DNA of 64,000 nt from Ailurus styani (Eukaryota > Chordata > Mammalia > Carnivora > Ailuridae): positions 2,109,902 through 2,173,901 of the forward strand of contig LNAC01000232.1 in the NCBI GenBank assembly GCA_002007465.1. The letters run 5' to 3'. Shown here piece after piece: positions 61,601 through 63,799 of the stretch; positions within the stretch are counted from its first letter, which is position 1; each line of letters begins with the position of its first letter. A program made the position numbers and the translations under genes. The notes beneath the pieces are model-generated. The model was not told the origin of the DNA. It saw only the letters and a program-made list of their open reading frames with translations, and ran no database searches.

Positions 61601-63572
61601 CTCAGTCGTTAAGCGTCTGCTTTCGGCTCCAGTCAGATCTCAGAGTCCTGGGATTGAGCCCCACATCAGGCTGCCTGCTCAGTGGGAAGCCTGCTTCTTC
61701 CTCTCCCACTCCCACTGCTTGTGTACCCTCTCTCATTGTGTCTCCCTCTGTCAAATAAATAAATAAAATCTTTAAAAAAAAAATTAGTCCCAGGTTATCT
61801 GGCCCAAAATGCCTATGGCGTCAAGGTTGAAAAACCTTATTCAGAAGTCTTGCAAACTGAACCAATAACTCTCCTAAACTATGGACCTCTCAGTCCATGA
61901 AATCTTTAAAGGAGTAGTTCAAATCCTTTGCATTAATCCCTTGACTCCAGGACCAGCTAAGAGGAATCAAGTGGCCATCGCAGACAGCCAAAGAGCACTC
62001 GGGGCTGCACTCAGATCTAAACTCTCCTATTCAATATTCTGCATGGTCAGTTCTCAAACATACCTAGTTCTTCAGGAGGCAAAAGTTTGACTTAATATAT
62101 ATGCTTTTTTAGCCTTTAAAAAACTGAATTAATTAATTAATTTGAAAAAAATCAATCCCAGAGCAATCAGAGTTCTCCTTTCCCTACCTCACTTGGGTTT
62201 GGAAATCAATAAAAGAGATACACCTCTCAAAAAAATCTGCTCTGAGACACTCTCCCCTCATCATGCCATCATCTCAAACATTTGAACTTCTGAGTCCACA
62301 TTTGTCTACCCCTACAGACCTCTTATATTCCTAGCAGGACAGAAAAAACAAGTTGGACTTACCATATTTGTTAAAGCAGAGAAAAAACCACTCTGGTGTT
62401 CTTCTTCCTTGTCTTTATACTGCCTGAACAAAAATAACTAAGTTCAACTTTAGTATTACTTAGTAAGTATGTCCTTGTCCTTGGCATTCTAGGTAATCAG
62501 GGCAGGGCACTCATAGAATTCACTGATTCCAGAAAACAAAAGCATGATGACAATCTAGCCATAGCAGTTTCCCCTGCAAGCGAAGAGGCATGCATCTGCT
62601 CTTGAGGCAGCGTGTATCAAAATGCCTGGCTACTTTGGGAGAGACTCTGAAAGCAAGCTGCAAACGTGTGAAACTGCTCTAACATATGGCTGATCCAGTT
62701 ATTTCCCAAACAGACTATTACTTGAAAAGTGTAACAGTGAAATTACTTTCAGGCTGTAACAGTGAAAATCTTGTTTGTTTTTGAAGGAAGAGGAGGGAAA
62801 TCTGTGAGCTAAACTATTTGTGGAGATGGGGCAGATTTGAAATTCCACATCTAATTGTGTGTGAGCAAAGTCTGAAGAGGAGCAAGCAAGATAGTCTCTG
62901 GCCCTTGCCAGGATTAGGAACACTTCTGGTTTCCATTCACTGAATACCAGATAGATACCTTCCTCATCCAAAGCAAGAGGGAAAGCAAGCATCAATGAAG
63001 AAAGCCCCGAAAAGACAGGGACTCTGGGAAGTTACCGTTGATTCCTGATGACAAAGAAGCATCCATTAAACTAGAGCTAATTCAGTATGTTTTCTCTTTT
63101 CACTTATTTTTAAGTGTACAAAATGTGGTGCTTCGTGACTTTTTTTACATAGAAAATTATATTTGTAGGATACATGGGGCTAACTCGAAAACCTGCTTGT
63201 GGCTGGAAAACTAGTTAAAATGCTCTGCAATATAATACCAAAGGTTGCAAAAGAACGTGCCTAATTGCTTAAAGAAAAGATGGACACTAATTTTGTGGCT
63301 ACTTTTCCGCTAGTATTAGACCAAACCCCTGCGAAGATCATCAAGCTGAGCTAGAGCAAATACATCTACCATCAAGCTGAGCTAGAGCAAATACATCTAT
63401 AAGCTAAACCTATGAATATTCTTCTAGAATAGGTGAGGGAAGTTCACTCAAGCACTGGAGCTAATCTGTTTTCTACTCAACCAATTCAAATGAAAATGAG
63501 ACCCTTACCTCTGGAAGAGTGGACTTACCTGTTGTACTCAGATAAAGCCTGAGCAATCACAAGCCCCATTCC
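2374..63572 (-). CDS. ARMH3: ARMH3 (C10orf76), partial gene: 14 internal exons
   Basis: Fourteen exons on the minus strand (63529-63572, 62363-62423, 60302-60348, 59700-59775, 58001-58094, 54417-54518, 51002-51060, 49164-49229, 48246-48315, 47107-47167, 35547-35635, 16307-16389, 15011-15137, 2374-2449) join without a stop into about 351 codons. Every junction has AG/GT borders and the phases match across all 13 introns. I recognise stretches such as [32 protein letters not shown] and [16 protein letters not shown] as ARMH3. From family knowledge, ARMH3 (about 690 residues in human) is a cytosolic all-helical protein that binds PI4KB, helps place it on Golgi membranes for PI4P synthesis, and interacts with GBF1; some enteroviruses exploit this. 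The C-terminal domain is Pfam DUF1741. The window covers roughly residues 240-595 by inference. The N-terminal exons and the last coding part lie outside. No frameshift or premature stop was seen, so the gene looks functional. Confidence 0.95.
3238..3410. repeat. MIR-like relic
   Basis: Contains 'ttactatgtgccaagaagtg', followed by a diverged 'gaatttgaacctg' motif, typical of MIR. Diverged and approximate. Confidence 0.5.
3425..3595. repeat. MIR-like relic
   Basis: Contains 'gtgcctggcacatagtaaat' and 'aggattattatgaaaatgaa', hallmarks of MIR. Confidence 0.7.
4400..4690 (+). mobile_element. Possible old L1 3' fragment
   Basis: Phrases such as 'aaaactggaaacaacc' and 'ggttaaataaactaag' resemble ancient L1 3' sequence. 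Strongly diverged. Confidence 0.35.
4778..5045 (-). mobile_element. Carnivore L1 3' UTR, antisense
   Basis: A T-run (poly-A in antisense) leads into 'ggccccaggggtaacaggt', 'tccccaatgtccataaccca' and 'gagattaagagtctcttgtg', the 3' UTR of carnivore L1. Confidence 0.8.
5733..5928 (+). mobile_element. Carnivore tRNA-SINE (young type)
   Basis: Head 'ggcgcctgggtggcttagtg', 'gggttaaagcctctgcc', TC-rich body and tail 'aaataaataaaatctt' with A12. Confidence 0.95.
6185..6391 (-). mobile_element. Carnivore tRNA-SINE (young type)
   Basis: Antisense copy with a target duplication 'ccaaaatctaattta' on both sides (from 6171 and from 6392). Confidence 0.95.
6713..6941 (+). mobile_element. Carnivore tRNA-SINE (young type)
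   Basis: Complete copy with an expanded A/T-rich tail (aaaaaataaaaaataa pattern). Target duplication 'aaaaaatacagaagag' on both sides. Confidence 0.95.
7084..7260 (+). mobile_element. Carnivore tRNA-SINE (older type)
   Basis: Head 'gggagcctgggtgacttagt' with 'tggttaagtgtctacc'. Flanked by 'aatgaattcagt' copies, showing insertion into the L1. Confidence 0.9.
7884..7930 (+). repeat. A-rich low-complexity (AAAAG-like)
   Basis: Run of A with scattered G inside the L1 remnant. Confidence 0.8.
8522..8729 (+). mobile_element. Carnivore tRNA-SINE (young type)
   Basis: Inserted in L1 ORF2 sequence. Target duplication 'ggaatgtaaatgcag' at 8508-8522 and 8730-8744. Confidence 0.95.
8988..9225. repeat. 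Compound TG/TA/CA dinucleotide repeat
   Basis: About 240 bp of alternating purine-pyrimidine blocks (gtgtgt, atatat, acacac) repeating several times with self-complementary parts, inside the L1 remnant. Long open frames here on both strands are artefacts of the repeat. Confidence 0.95.
9571..9768 (-). mobile_element. Carnivore tRNA-SINE (older type)
   Basis: Antisense, 'taaagattttatttatttat' to 'cacccaggcacc'. Flanks 'caggaaagctatt' and 'caggaaaggtatt' are the target duplication in the L1 3' UTR. Confidence 0.93.
10195..10236 (+). mobile_element. SINE 3' tail only
   Basis: Only 'gtctctctgttaaataaata' plus 'aaatctt' and poly-A. The head and body are missing. It abuts an antisense SINE tail. 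Confidence 0.75.
10237..10426 (-). mobile_element. Carnivore tRNA-SINE (older type)
   Basis: Antisense copy ending 'gctgcccaggtgccc', directly tail-to-tail with the preceding sense fragment. Confidence 0.9.
10512..10713 (+). mobile_element. Carnivore tRNA-SINE (older type)
   Basis: 'acgcctggatggctcagttg' head, TC-rich body and a 15-A tail. Confidence 0.93.
10730..11222 (+). mobile_element. Probable ancient L1 3' UTR
   Basis: Phrases such as 'aaggaggtggagctta', 'aactgtcaaggtcatgaaaa' and a final 'aataaagtctagagttt' match my memory of an ancient mammalian interspersed repeat, probably an L1M 3' end. The family name is not certain. Confidence 0.5.
11235..11705 (-). mobile_element. Old L1 fragment, antisense
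   Basis: 'catataaaatttactg'-type start, then 'cacttagcatcatgttctca' and 'ggctattgtgaatagcgctt', standard antisense L1 3' sequence. Confidence 0.75.
12118..12297 (+). mobile_element. Carnivore tRNA-SINE (older type)
   Basis: 'cccctgggtggttcagtcgt' head. Target duplication 'aaaaactggaaacct' with one change on the right. Confidence 0.93.
12403..12557 (+). mobile_element. Carnivore tRNA-SINE (older type, short body)
   Basis: Shortened TC body. Target duplication 'aaaggaataaac' at 12391-12402 and 12558-12569. Confidence 0.93.
12949..13141 (+). mobile_element. Carnivore tRNA-SINE (older type)
   Basis: 'gggcacctgagtggcacagt' head and tail 'aaataaaatcttaaaa'. Confidence 0.93.
13679..13712 (+). repeat. 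17-bp tandem duplication
   Basis: 'gctattatactaagaaa' occurs twice head-to-tail without change. Confidence 0.95.
14090..14370 (+). mobile_element. Old L1 3' end
   Basis: 'gactggtggttgcctagaga', then 'tacatcaattatacctcaat' and 'aaagct', a familiar ancient L1 3' UTR ending. Confidence 0.7.
15011..15137 (-). CDS. ARMH3: ARMH3 internal exon M (127 nt)
   Basis: It starts phase 0 and reads [15 protein letters not shown], then [17 protein letters not shown], then [10 protein letters not shown], ending with one base of Val (phase 1). This is the longest exon here. The acceptor is 'gcttcttttttag' and the donor gtaagt. The Asp/Glu/Tyr-rich segment [16 protein letters not shown] is a distinctive family segment. 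The intron to exon L is only 1.17 kb. Confidence 0.95.
15138..16306 (-). other. ARMH3 intron between exons L and M (1.2 kb)
   Basis: 15138-16045 is unique-looking and featureless. The rest, next to the exon L donor, is a LINE fragment preceded by an A-run. Confidence 0.8.
16047..16290. mobile_element. Old L1 fragment next to exon L
   Basis: After an A-run, 'aaagtacaattgacacacat', 'agtttcaggtgtataacaca' and 'ccctatgctgtacttttt' are common ancient L1 phrases. The right end is about 15-20 nt from the exon L donor. Confidence 0.7.
16307..16389 (-). CDS. ARMH3: ARMH3 internal exon L (83 nt)
   Basis: After two bases completing Ala it reads [20 protein letters not shown] then IFTLALM, ending phase 0. 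The acceptor is 'tttttgttttttaag' (long T tract) and the donor gtgagt. A degraded LINE fragment begins within about 20 nt of the donor on the intron side, so almost no unique intron sequence flanks the 5' splice site. Confidence 0.95.
16635..17110 (-). pseudogene. HSPE1P: HSPE1 (10-kDa chaperonin) processed pseudogene
   Basis: A minus-strand intronless retrocopy. It starts at an ATG at 17062-17060 with MAGQAFR, then LFDQLLVEW as in the chaperonin N-terminus. A frameshift follows near residues 20-30, and another frame continues with [33 protein letters not shown] and [19 protein letters not shown]. Further lesions are a lost codon in the VLLPEYGG region and loss of the normal stop after KYVD, adding about seven residues. 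Part of the 5' UTR precedes the ATG. The 3' side has a 'gataaa' signal and a 12-nt poly-A (T-run 16635-16646). No clear target-site duplication is visible. It is a dead copy inside the large ARMH3 intron, in the same orientation as ARMH3. Confidence 0.93.
17163..17327 (+). mobile_element. Carnivore tRNA-SINE (old, diverged)
   Basis: 'ggggctcctgcatggctcag' head, 'gattcttggttttggctctg' body and poly-A tail. Confidence 0.85.
17768..17975 (-). mobile_element. Carnivore tRNA-SINE (young type)
   Basis: Antisense copy. Target duplication 'tttgcaaataattatt' just left and right. Confidence 0.95.
19792..19996 (+). mobile_element. Carnivore tRNA-SINE (young type)
   Basis: Near-consensus copy with a long A-tail. 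Target duplication 'gaaaacacctctt' left and right. Confidence 0.95.
20500..20690 (+). repeat. Polypurine tract (GAAA)n/(GGAA)n/(GGGA)n
   Basis: About 190 bp almost purely A and G: GAAA units, then a mixed part, then GGAA/GGGA-rich sequence. The Lys/Glu-rich and Phe/Ser/Pro-rich open frames across it are artefacts. Confidence 0.97.
20766..20972 (+). mobile_element. Carnivore tRNA-SINE (young type)
   Basis: Complete copy. Target duplication 'aaaattaagacctg' left and right. Confidence 0.95.
21026..21478 (+). mobile_element. Older SINE split by an inserted SINE
   Basis: The head part (21026-21068) and the rest (from about 21272) belong to one older copy. Its target duplication is 'aaagggagcca' at 21015-21025 and again from about 21479. 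Confidence 0.9.
21069..21270 (+). mobile_element. SINE nested inside another SINE
   Basis: 'tggcaactgggtggctcagt' head to A-tail. The host sequence 'agtatccaactcttg' / 'agtatccaattcttg' on either side is the target duplication. Confidence 0.92.
21506..21704 (-). mobile_element. Carnivore tRNA-SINE (young type)
   Basis: Antisense copy. Target duplication 'aagatcccctctctt' left and right, placed next to the right flank of the preceding SINE. Confidence 0.95.
21985..22028 (+). repeat. (AC)22 microsatellite
   Basis: Uninterrupted AC dinucleotides, likely polymorphic. Confidence 0.99.
22310..22510 (-). mobile_element. Carnivore tRNA-SINE (older type)
   Basis: Antisense copy ending 'gagtcgcccaggcacc'. 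Short target duplication 'tccaattttt'. Confidence 0.88.
23045..23270. repeat. MIR-like relic
   Basis: 'aagtgcctgttagatgctaa', 'tttacagatga' and 'ttacacaaagccacatagct' match MIR core and flanks. Confidence 0.8.
23504..23710 (+). mobile_element. Carnivore tRNA-SINE (young type)
   Basis: Complete copy. Long target duplication 'aagaatctgaggatttca' left (23485) and right (23711). Confidence 0.96.
23790..24295 (+). mobile_element. Old L1 3' end
   Basis: 'gcagcattattcacaatagc', 'gaatggtggtggccagg' and 'ccactgaactgtacatt' mark the ORF2 end and 3' UTR. Confidence 0.85.
25697..25917 (+). mobile_element. Carnivore tRNA-SINE (older type)
   Basis: 'agcctgggtggctcagttgt' head. The tail is extended with GAAA units. 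Confidence 0.92.
26911..27084 (+). mobile_element. Carnivore tRNA-SINE (older type)
   Basis: 'ggggtgcctgggtggttcag' head, shortened between A and B boxes, with an AAAT-rich tail. Confidence 0.9.
27176..27288 (+). mobile_element. Old short tRNA-SINE
   Basis: 'ggggcacccgggtggctcag', 'gggtcatgagttcaagccc' and a short A-tail, with no TC-rich body. Confidence 0.88.
27485..27802 (+). mobile_element. Old L1 3' end
   Basis: 'aagtgaaataagccagtcgc', 'ttgccagaggctgg' and 'tttaaaacaattaagatggt' are standard L1 3' phrases, ending in a short CA repeat. Confidence 0.85.
28829..29026 (+). mobile_element. Carnivore tRNA-SINE (older type)
   Basis: 'agctcctgggtggctcagtc' head. Flanks 'aaaactttctgag' and 'aaaacattctgag' are the target duplication. 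Confidence 0.92.
29925..30130. repeat. MIR-like relic
   Basis: 'catgacccttagcaaggcac' and 'tggtgataaaaataatgact' are MIR-like. Confidence 0.7.
30453..30545 (+). mobile_element. Internally deleted SINE (93 bp)
   Basis: Normal head 'ggggcacctgggtggctcag' through 'cgggtcatgatctc', then directly 'tccaataaataaataaaatc' and poly-A. About 100 bp of body is absent. Confidence 0.9.
30611..30650 (+). repeat. ATT/GTT trinucleotide repeat
   Basis: Short ATT then GTT units with one interruption. Confidence 0.85.
30720..30913 (+). mobile_element. Carnivore tRNA-SINE (young type)
   Basis: Complete copy. Flanking 'agaaattct' on both sides. Confidence 0.94.
31024..31235 (+). mobile_element. Carnivore tRNA-SINE (young type)
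   Basis: Near-consensus copy ('gtgggttaaagccgctgcc') with a long A-rich tail. Confidence 0.95.
31267..31267. other. Ambiguous base (n)
   Basis: The only non-ACGT symbol I noticed in the window. It lies in an A-rich stretch of intron and affects no exon. Confidence 0.99.
31567..31752 (-). mobile_element. Carnivore tRNA-SINE (older type)
   Basis: Antisense copy with an expanded GA run in the body. It lies between the first and second of three 'aagacagggatt' target copies. Confidence 0.92.
31768..31959 (-). mobile_element. Carnivore tRNA-SINE (young type)
   Basis: Antisense copy inserted at the same target as its left neighbour. It lies between the second and third 'aagacagggattctt' copies. 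Confidence 0.95.
33119..33326 (+). mobile_element. Carnivore tRNA-SINE (young type)
   Basis: Near-consensus. Target duplication 'acaaatgcctatgcct' left and right. Confidence 0.96.
33622..33804 (+). mobile_element. Carnivore tRNA-SINE (older type)
   Basis: 'gggatgcctgggtggctcag' head. Target duplication 'aaaagataactgactctt' with one change on the right. Confidence 0.94.
35547..35635 (-). CDS. ARMH3: ARMH3 internal exon K (89 nt)
   Basis: After one base completing Val it reads [17 protein letters not shown] then [12 protein letters not shown], ending with one base of Ala (phase 1). The acceptor is 'ttttctctgttgcag' and the donor gtaact. It is isolated between introns of 11.5 kb and 19.2 kb. 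Its Trp, Tyr and basic residues are typical of the conserved core of the C-terminal domain. Confidence 0.95.
36000..36060 (-). mobile_element. SINE 5' half, antisense
   Basis: 'catgacctgagctaaaatca' to 'ccaactgagccatccaagta'. Only the tRNA-like head remains. Confidence 0.75.
36149..36356 (+). mobile_element. Carnivore tRNA-SINE (older type)
   Basis: 'gggtgcctgggtggctcagt' head with a small deletion after the A box. Confidence 0.92.
37323..37755. mobile_element. Tigger-type non-autonomous DNA transposon
   Basis: Terminal inverted repeats 'cagccgtgctcccttat' and 'ataagggaagactactg' pair with few mismatches, and TA lies on each side (37321-37322, 37756-37757). The interior contains 'cagtggattcctgaaactgt' and 'cttattgtactgtactcact', as in mammalian Tigger/MER elements. 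It is too short to encode a transposase. Subfamily not assigned. Confidence 0.85.
37758..38273 (+). mobile_element. MLT1A-like LTR (ERVL-MaLR)
   Basis: 'tgttatatactgaattatgt', 'aattcatatgttgaaaccct' and an end 'agcagactaaaaca' mark a solitary MaLR LTR, interrupted by a SINE at 37860. No coding part is present. Confidence 0.8.
37860..37966 (+). mobile_element. Old short tRNA-SINE within the LTR
   Basis: 'ggtgcctggctgactcaatc' head, 'gtcatgagttcaagtccc' and poly-A. Target duplication 'aaagtcattaaag' on both sides. Confidence 0.9.
38295..38490 (-). mobile_element. Carnivore tRNA-SINE (older, diverged)
   Basis: Antisense. Flanks 'ccccatgaagctctt' and 'ccctatgaggctctt' are the aged target duplication. 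Confidence 0.85.
38758..38950 (-). mobile_element. Carnivore tRNA-SINE (older type)
   Basis: Antisense, ending 'gccacccaggcgcccc'. Flanking 'aaaacaaattc' on both sides. Confidence 0.94.
38988..39190 (+). mobile_element. Carnivore tRNA-SINE (older, diverged)
   Basis: First of three sense SINEs in a row: 'gggcaccagagtggtgcagt' head to A-tail. Confidence 0.88.
39194..39388 (+). mobile_element. Carnivore tRNA-SINE (young type)
   Basis: Second of three, starting in the tail of the first: 'ggggtcacctgggtggctca' head. Confidence 0.94.
39396..39598 (+). mobile_element. Carnivore tRNA-SINE (young type)
   Basis: Third of three, near-consensus, starting in the tail of the second. The sequence after it, 'aacatcctc', resembles 'aatatcctc' before the first. 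Confidence 0.95.
39905..40450 (+). mobile_element. Old L1 3' end
   Basis: 'gtacacattgttggtggaaa', 'aacagcattattcataatag' and 'ggtatatgatctcacttata' mark an L1 tail. Confidence 0.85.
40551..40660 (+). mobile_element. Old short tRNA-SINE
   Basis: 'gggacaccgggctggctcag', 'gggttgtgagttcaagccc' and an AAAT-rich end. Confidence 0.8.
40801..41018 (-). mobile_element. Carnivore tRNA-SINE with internal head repeat
   Basis: Antisense. Head region carries about four copies of 'ccagccaa' (around 40978-41012). Target duplication 'cttgaaactgtt' left and right. Confidence 0.92.
41404..41575 (+). mobile_element. Carnivore tRNA-SINE (older type)
   Basis: 'ggtcacctgggtggctcaga' head. Target duplication 'aacactacaa' at 41394 and 41577. 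Confidence 0.93.
41638..41824 (+). mobile_element. Carnivore tRNA-SINE (older type)
   Basis: 'ggggcacctgggtggctcag' head. Target duplication 'agaattaaagtgcc' left and right. Confidence 0.94.
42045..42146 (-). mobile_element. Old short tRNA-SINE, antisense
   Basis: 'gtgggacttgaactcatgac' and 'ctgagccaaccagatgcccc'. Diverged. Confidence 0.8.
42981..43182 (-). mobile_element. Carnivore tRNA-SINE (older type)
   Basis: Antisense. Perfect 17-bp target duplication 'taacctgaagtcttctt' at 42964-42980 and 43183-43199. Confidence 0.95.
44662..44876 (+). mobile_element. Carnivore tRNA-SINE (young type)
   Basis: Inserted in the LTR. Perfect target duplication 'agaaatggtatgtca' at 44647-44661 and 44877-44891. 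The tail has AAAAT units. Confidence 0.96.
45118..45328 (-). mobile_element. Carnivore tRNA-SINE (older type)
   Basis: Antisense in the same LTR. Flanking 'agctaacact' on both sides. Confidence 0.92.
45500..45665. repeat. MIR-like relic
   Basis: 'gtcaaagcactcgaccacta', 'aaaaatgagaaaactgagac'. MIR-like, diverged. Confidence 0.65.
45850..45889 (+). pseudogene. 5S rRNA 5'-end fragment (retro-inserted)
   Basis: Forty bases begin exactly at the mature 5S 5' end (gtctacggccataccaccct) and run to 'gatctcgtct', with one visible change (gaatgcgc for gaacgcgc). The piece is flanked by perfect 13-bp direct repeats, aaaataaagaatc, at 45836-45848 and 45890-45902. It has no internal promoter A box, so it is not a gene. 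The intact 5' end, abrupt 3' end and target duplication suggest L1-type insertion of a partial 5S transcript. Confidence 0.9.
45955..46157 (+). mobile_element. Carnivore tRNA-SINE (older type)
   Basis: 'ggggcacctggatggcttag' head, tail with AAAAG units. Target duplication around 'gaaaaatgcaaactg'. Confidence 0.92.
47107..47167 (-). CDS. ARMH3: ARMH3 internal exon J (61 nt)
   Basis: After two bases completing Asp it reads [19 protein letters not shown], ending GT of a split Val (phase 2). The acceptor is 'ctcccctcag' and the donor gtaagt. The pattern is a long amphipathic helix. The next exon lies 11.5 kb away. Confidence 0.94.
48246..48315 (-). CDS. ARMH3: ARMH3 internal exon I (70 nt)
   Basis: It reads [13 protein letters not shown] then [10 protein letters not shown], ending with one base of Asp (phase 1). 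The RHRKK cluster is a basic patch, exposed by inference. The acceptor 'ttttttgtgtgaag' is weak because of the A at -3 and a purine just before it. The donor is gtgagt. Confidence 0.94.
49164..49229 (-). CDS. ARMH3: ARMH3 internal exon H (66 nt)
   Basis: It reads [15 protein letters not shown] then RVNLHRM, exactly 22 codons with phase 0 at both ends, so it could be skipped in frame. The acceptor is 'tttttttag' and the donor gtaggt. An antisense SINE (49345-49510) lies about 115 nt upstream of the acceptor, the closest SINE to any acceptor in the window. Confidence 0.95.
49345..49509 (+). mobile_element. Carnivore tRNA-SINE near exon H
   Basis: 'ggggtgcctgggtggctcag' head. Target duplication 'aagaactactttcaagg' left (49329) and right. 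Antisense to ARMH3, about 115 nt upstream of the exon H acceptor. Confidence 0.95.
50745..50880. repeat. L2-like relic
   Basis: 'actatgtgctagacactgag' and 'cttacattctagtgggagga' resemble the L2 3' end. Confidence 0.7.
51002..51060 (-). CDS. ARMH3: ARMH3 internal exon G (59 nt)
   Basis: After two bases completing Asp it reads [19 protein letters not shown], ending phase 0. The hydrophobic run [10 protein letters not shown] is a buried helix of the helical repeat rather than a membrane segment, since the protein is soluble. The acceptor 'tttctttacag' is good and the donor is gtgggt. Confidence 0.95.
51593..51720. repeat. L2-like relic
   Basis: 'tctacaaatatttacttaat', 'tgtggcaggcactatgctag' and 'aactcacattctagtt' resemble the L2 3' end. 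Confidence 0.75.
53278..53477 (+). mobile_element. Carnivore tRNA-SINE (young type)
   Basis: Complete copy. Target duplication 'aaagctaaaagca' at 53265-53277 and 53478-53490. Confidence 0.96.
54417..54518 (-). CDS. ARMH3: ARMH3 internal exon F (102 nt)
   Basis: After completing the split Val it reads [16 protein letters not shown], then [17 protein letters not shown], ending with one base of Asp (phase 1). The acceptor is 'gttctattccag' and the donor gtaagg. This exon returns to helical sequence after the linker and probably starts the DUF1741 region. Its length is a multiple of three with phase 1 at both ends, so skipping would remove 34 residues without a frameshift. Confidence 0.95.
55270..55371 (-). 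mobile_element. Old short tRNA-SINE, antisense
   Basis: T-run, 'acatggggcttgaactcagg', 'cagccaggagccccc'. Diverged. Confidence 0.8.
56600..56847 (-). other. Unassigned intronic open frame (minus strand)
   Basis: An open frame of about 80 codons in the intron between exons E and F. A pyrimidine-rich acceptor-like site 'ctttttctcctag' precedes it. The frame contains [20 protein letters not shown] and [11 protein letters not shown] and stops at 56600. The main ARMH3 frame joins exon E to exon F without it, so it is not part of the recognised protein. I do not recognise it. It may be an unused cryptic exon, part of an old retrocopy or chance. Confidence 0.25.
57023..57214 (+). mobile_element. 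Carnivore tRNA-SINE (young type)
   Basis: Complete copy with 'gtgggttaaagccgctgcc'. Flanks 'aacacacttaga' and 'aaacacttaga'. Confidence 0.95.
57470..57755. repeat. L2/MIR-like relics
   Basis: 'cagtgaacaaaacagacacg' and 'ggcctcaattccctcatttg' resemble L2 and MIR. Boundaries uncertain. Confidence 0.5.
58001..58094 (-). CDS. ARMH3: ARMH3 internal exon E, Thr/Pro/Ser-rich linker (94 nt)
   Basis: It opens [16 protein letters not shown] and continues [15 protein letters not shown], ending with one base of a Val codon (phase 1). The composition is mostly Thr, Pro and Ser, with several Thr-Pro or Ser-Pro pairs that are potential sites for proline-directed kinases (inference). It reads as a disordered linker between two helical parts of ARMH3. 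The acceptor is 'tttgtctttcag' and the donor gtaagc. Confidence 0.95.
59186..59212 (+). repeat. (TTG)n microsatellite
   Basis: About nine TTG units in the intron between exons D and E. Confidence 0.95.
59392..59429 (+). repeat. 21-bp direct duplication
   Basis: 'gaagtaatctccactca' at 59392 and again at 59413, separated by four bases. Confidence 0.95.
59700..59775 (-). CDS. ARMH3: ARMH3 internal exon D (76 nt)
   Basis: After one base completing Gln it reads [18 protein letters not shown], then FITVLAQ, ending phase 0. This is a clean amphipathic helix. The acceptor is 'tttttctttag'. The donor is gttggt, clearly weaker than the gtaag-type donors of most neighbouring exons, so inclusion may depend on enhancers. 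Confidence 0.94.
60302..60348 (-). CDS. ARMH3: ARMH3 internal exon C (47 nt)
   Basis: It reads [15 protein letters not shown] plus CA of a split Gln codon (CA|A, phase 2). The acceptor 'cttttcttccacag' is strong and the donor is gtgagt. The stretch [18 protein letters not shown] across this junction is one of the segments I recognise as ARMH3. At 47 nt it is one of the two shortest exons here. Confidence 0.93.
60600..60786 (+). mobile_element. Carnivore tRNA-SINE (older type)
   Basis: 'ggggatgcccgggtggctca' head with a short deletion at the B box. Flanks 'aaaaaagaacaaccag' and 'aaaaaagaacaatcaag'. Confidence 0.93.
61591..61781 (+). mobile_element. Carnivore tRNA-SINE, 5' truncated
   Basis: Starts inside the head at 'cccgagtggctcagtcgtta'. 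Target duplication 'aaaaattagtcc' at 61581 and 61780, so truncation occurred at insertion. Confidence 0.93.
62363..62423 (-). CDS. ARMH3: ARMH3 internal exon B (61 nt)
   Basis: After one base completing Arg, the exon reads [10 protein letters not shown], then [10 protein letters not shown], ending on a whole codon (phase 0). The acceptor is 'tttttgttcag' and the donor gtaagt. The first half is strongly charged (Lys/Asp/Glu), the second hydrophobic, as expected for a loop leading into a helix. Confidence 0.93.
63339..63400 (+). repeat. 31-bp tandem duplication
   Basis: The unit 'catcaagctgagctagagca' plus 11 more bases occurs twice in direct succession (63339-63369, 63370-63400) with only the last base different, so it is recent. 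It lies 130 nt from exon A, in the downstream intron. Confidence 0.97.
63529..63572 (-). CDS. ARMH3: ARMH3 internal exon A (44 nt)
   Basis: This is the most 5' exon in the window. It reads [14 protein letters not shown] plus two bases of an Arg codon. It starts in phase 0 after a 'ttcttctag' acceptor and ends 'acaacag' before gtaagt, phase 2. The spliced Arg codon (AG|G) is completed by the 62.4 kb exon. The amphipathic pattern fits an armadillo-like helix. A second consensus donor (gag before gtaagg) lies 20 nt further into the intron and would shift the frame if used. A SINE begins about 230 nt upstream. Confidence 0.93.
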
Positions 63573-63799
63573 CTAGAAGAAAAAAGATAGCACAGATGAA
63601 ATAAGGGACTGGTGGCAATGCCAGGCCAGGGAAAACACAGAAACACTAATTACAGTCCCACAGTCCAGATTTTCCTGATCTAACTATCTTAATGTCACTT
63701 AATAGAGTAACAAGAGGGGTGGGGGATGGTGAAACAGTCCAGCCCAGATCACTGACAATTTCACTGGGATCATTTTTACCTCAAAAAAGAAGACTAAGA

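Larger units (their letters stand above)
58095..63528 (-). other. ARMH3 introns between exons A and E
   Basis: Four introns of 1.6, 0.5, 2.0 and 1.1 kb. Contents are a TTG microsatellite (59186-59212), a 21-bp direct duplication (59392-59429), two SINEs (60600-60786, 61591-61783) and a 31-bp tandem duplication (63339-63400). Other stretches are unique and featureless to me. Confidence 0.75.
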
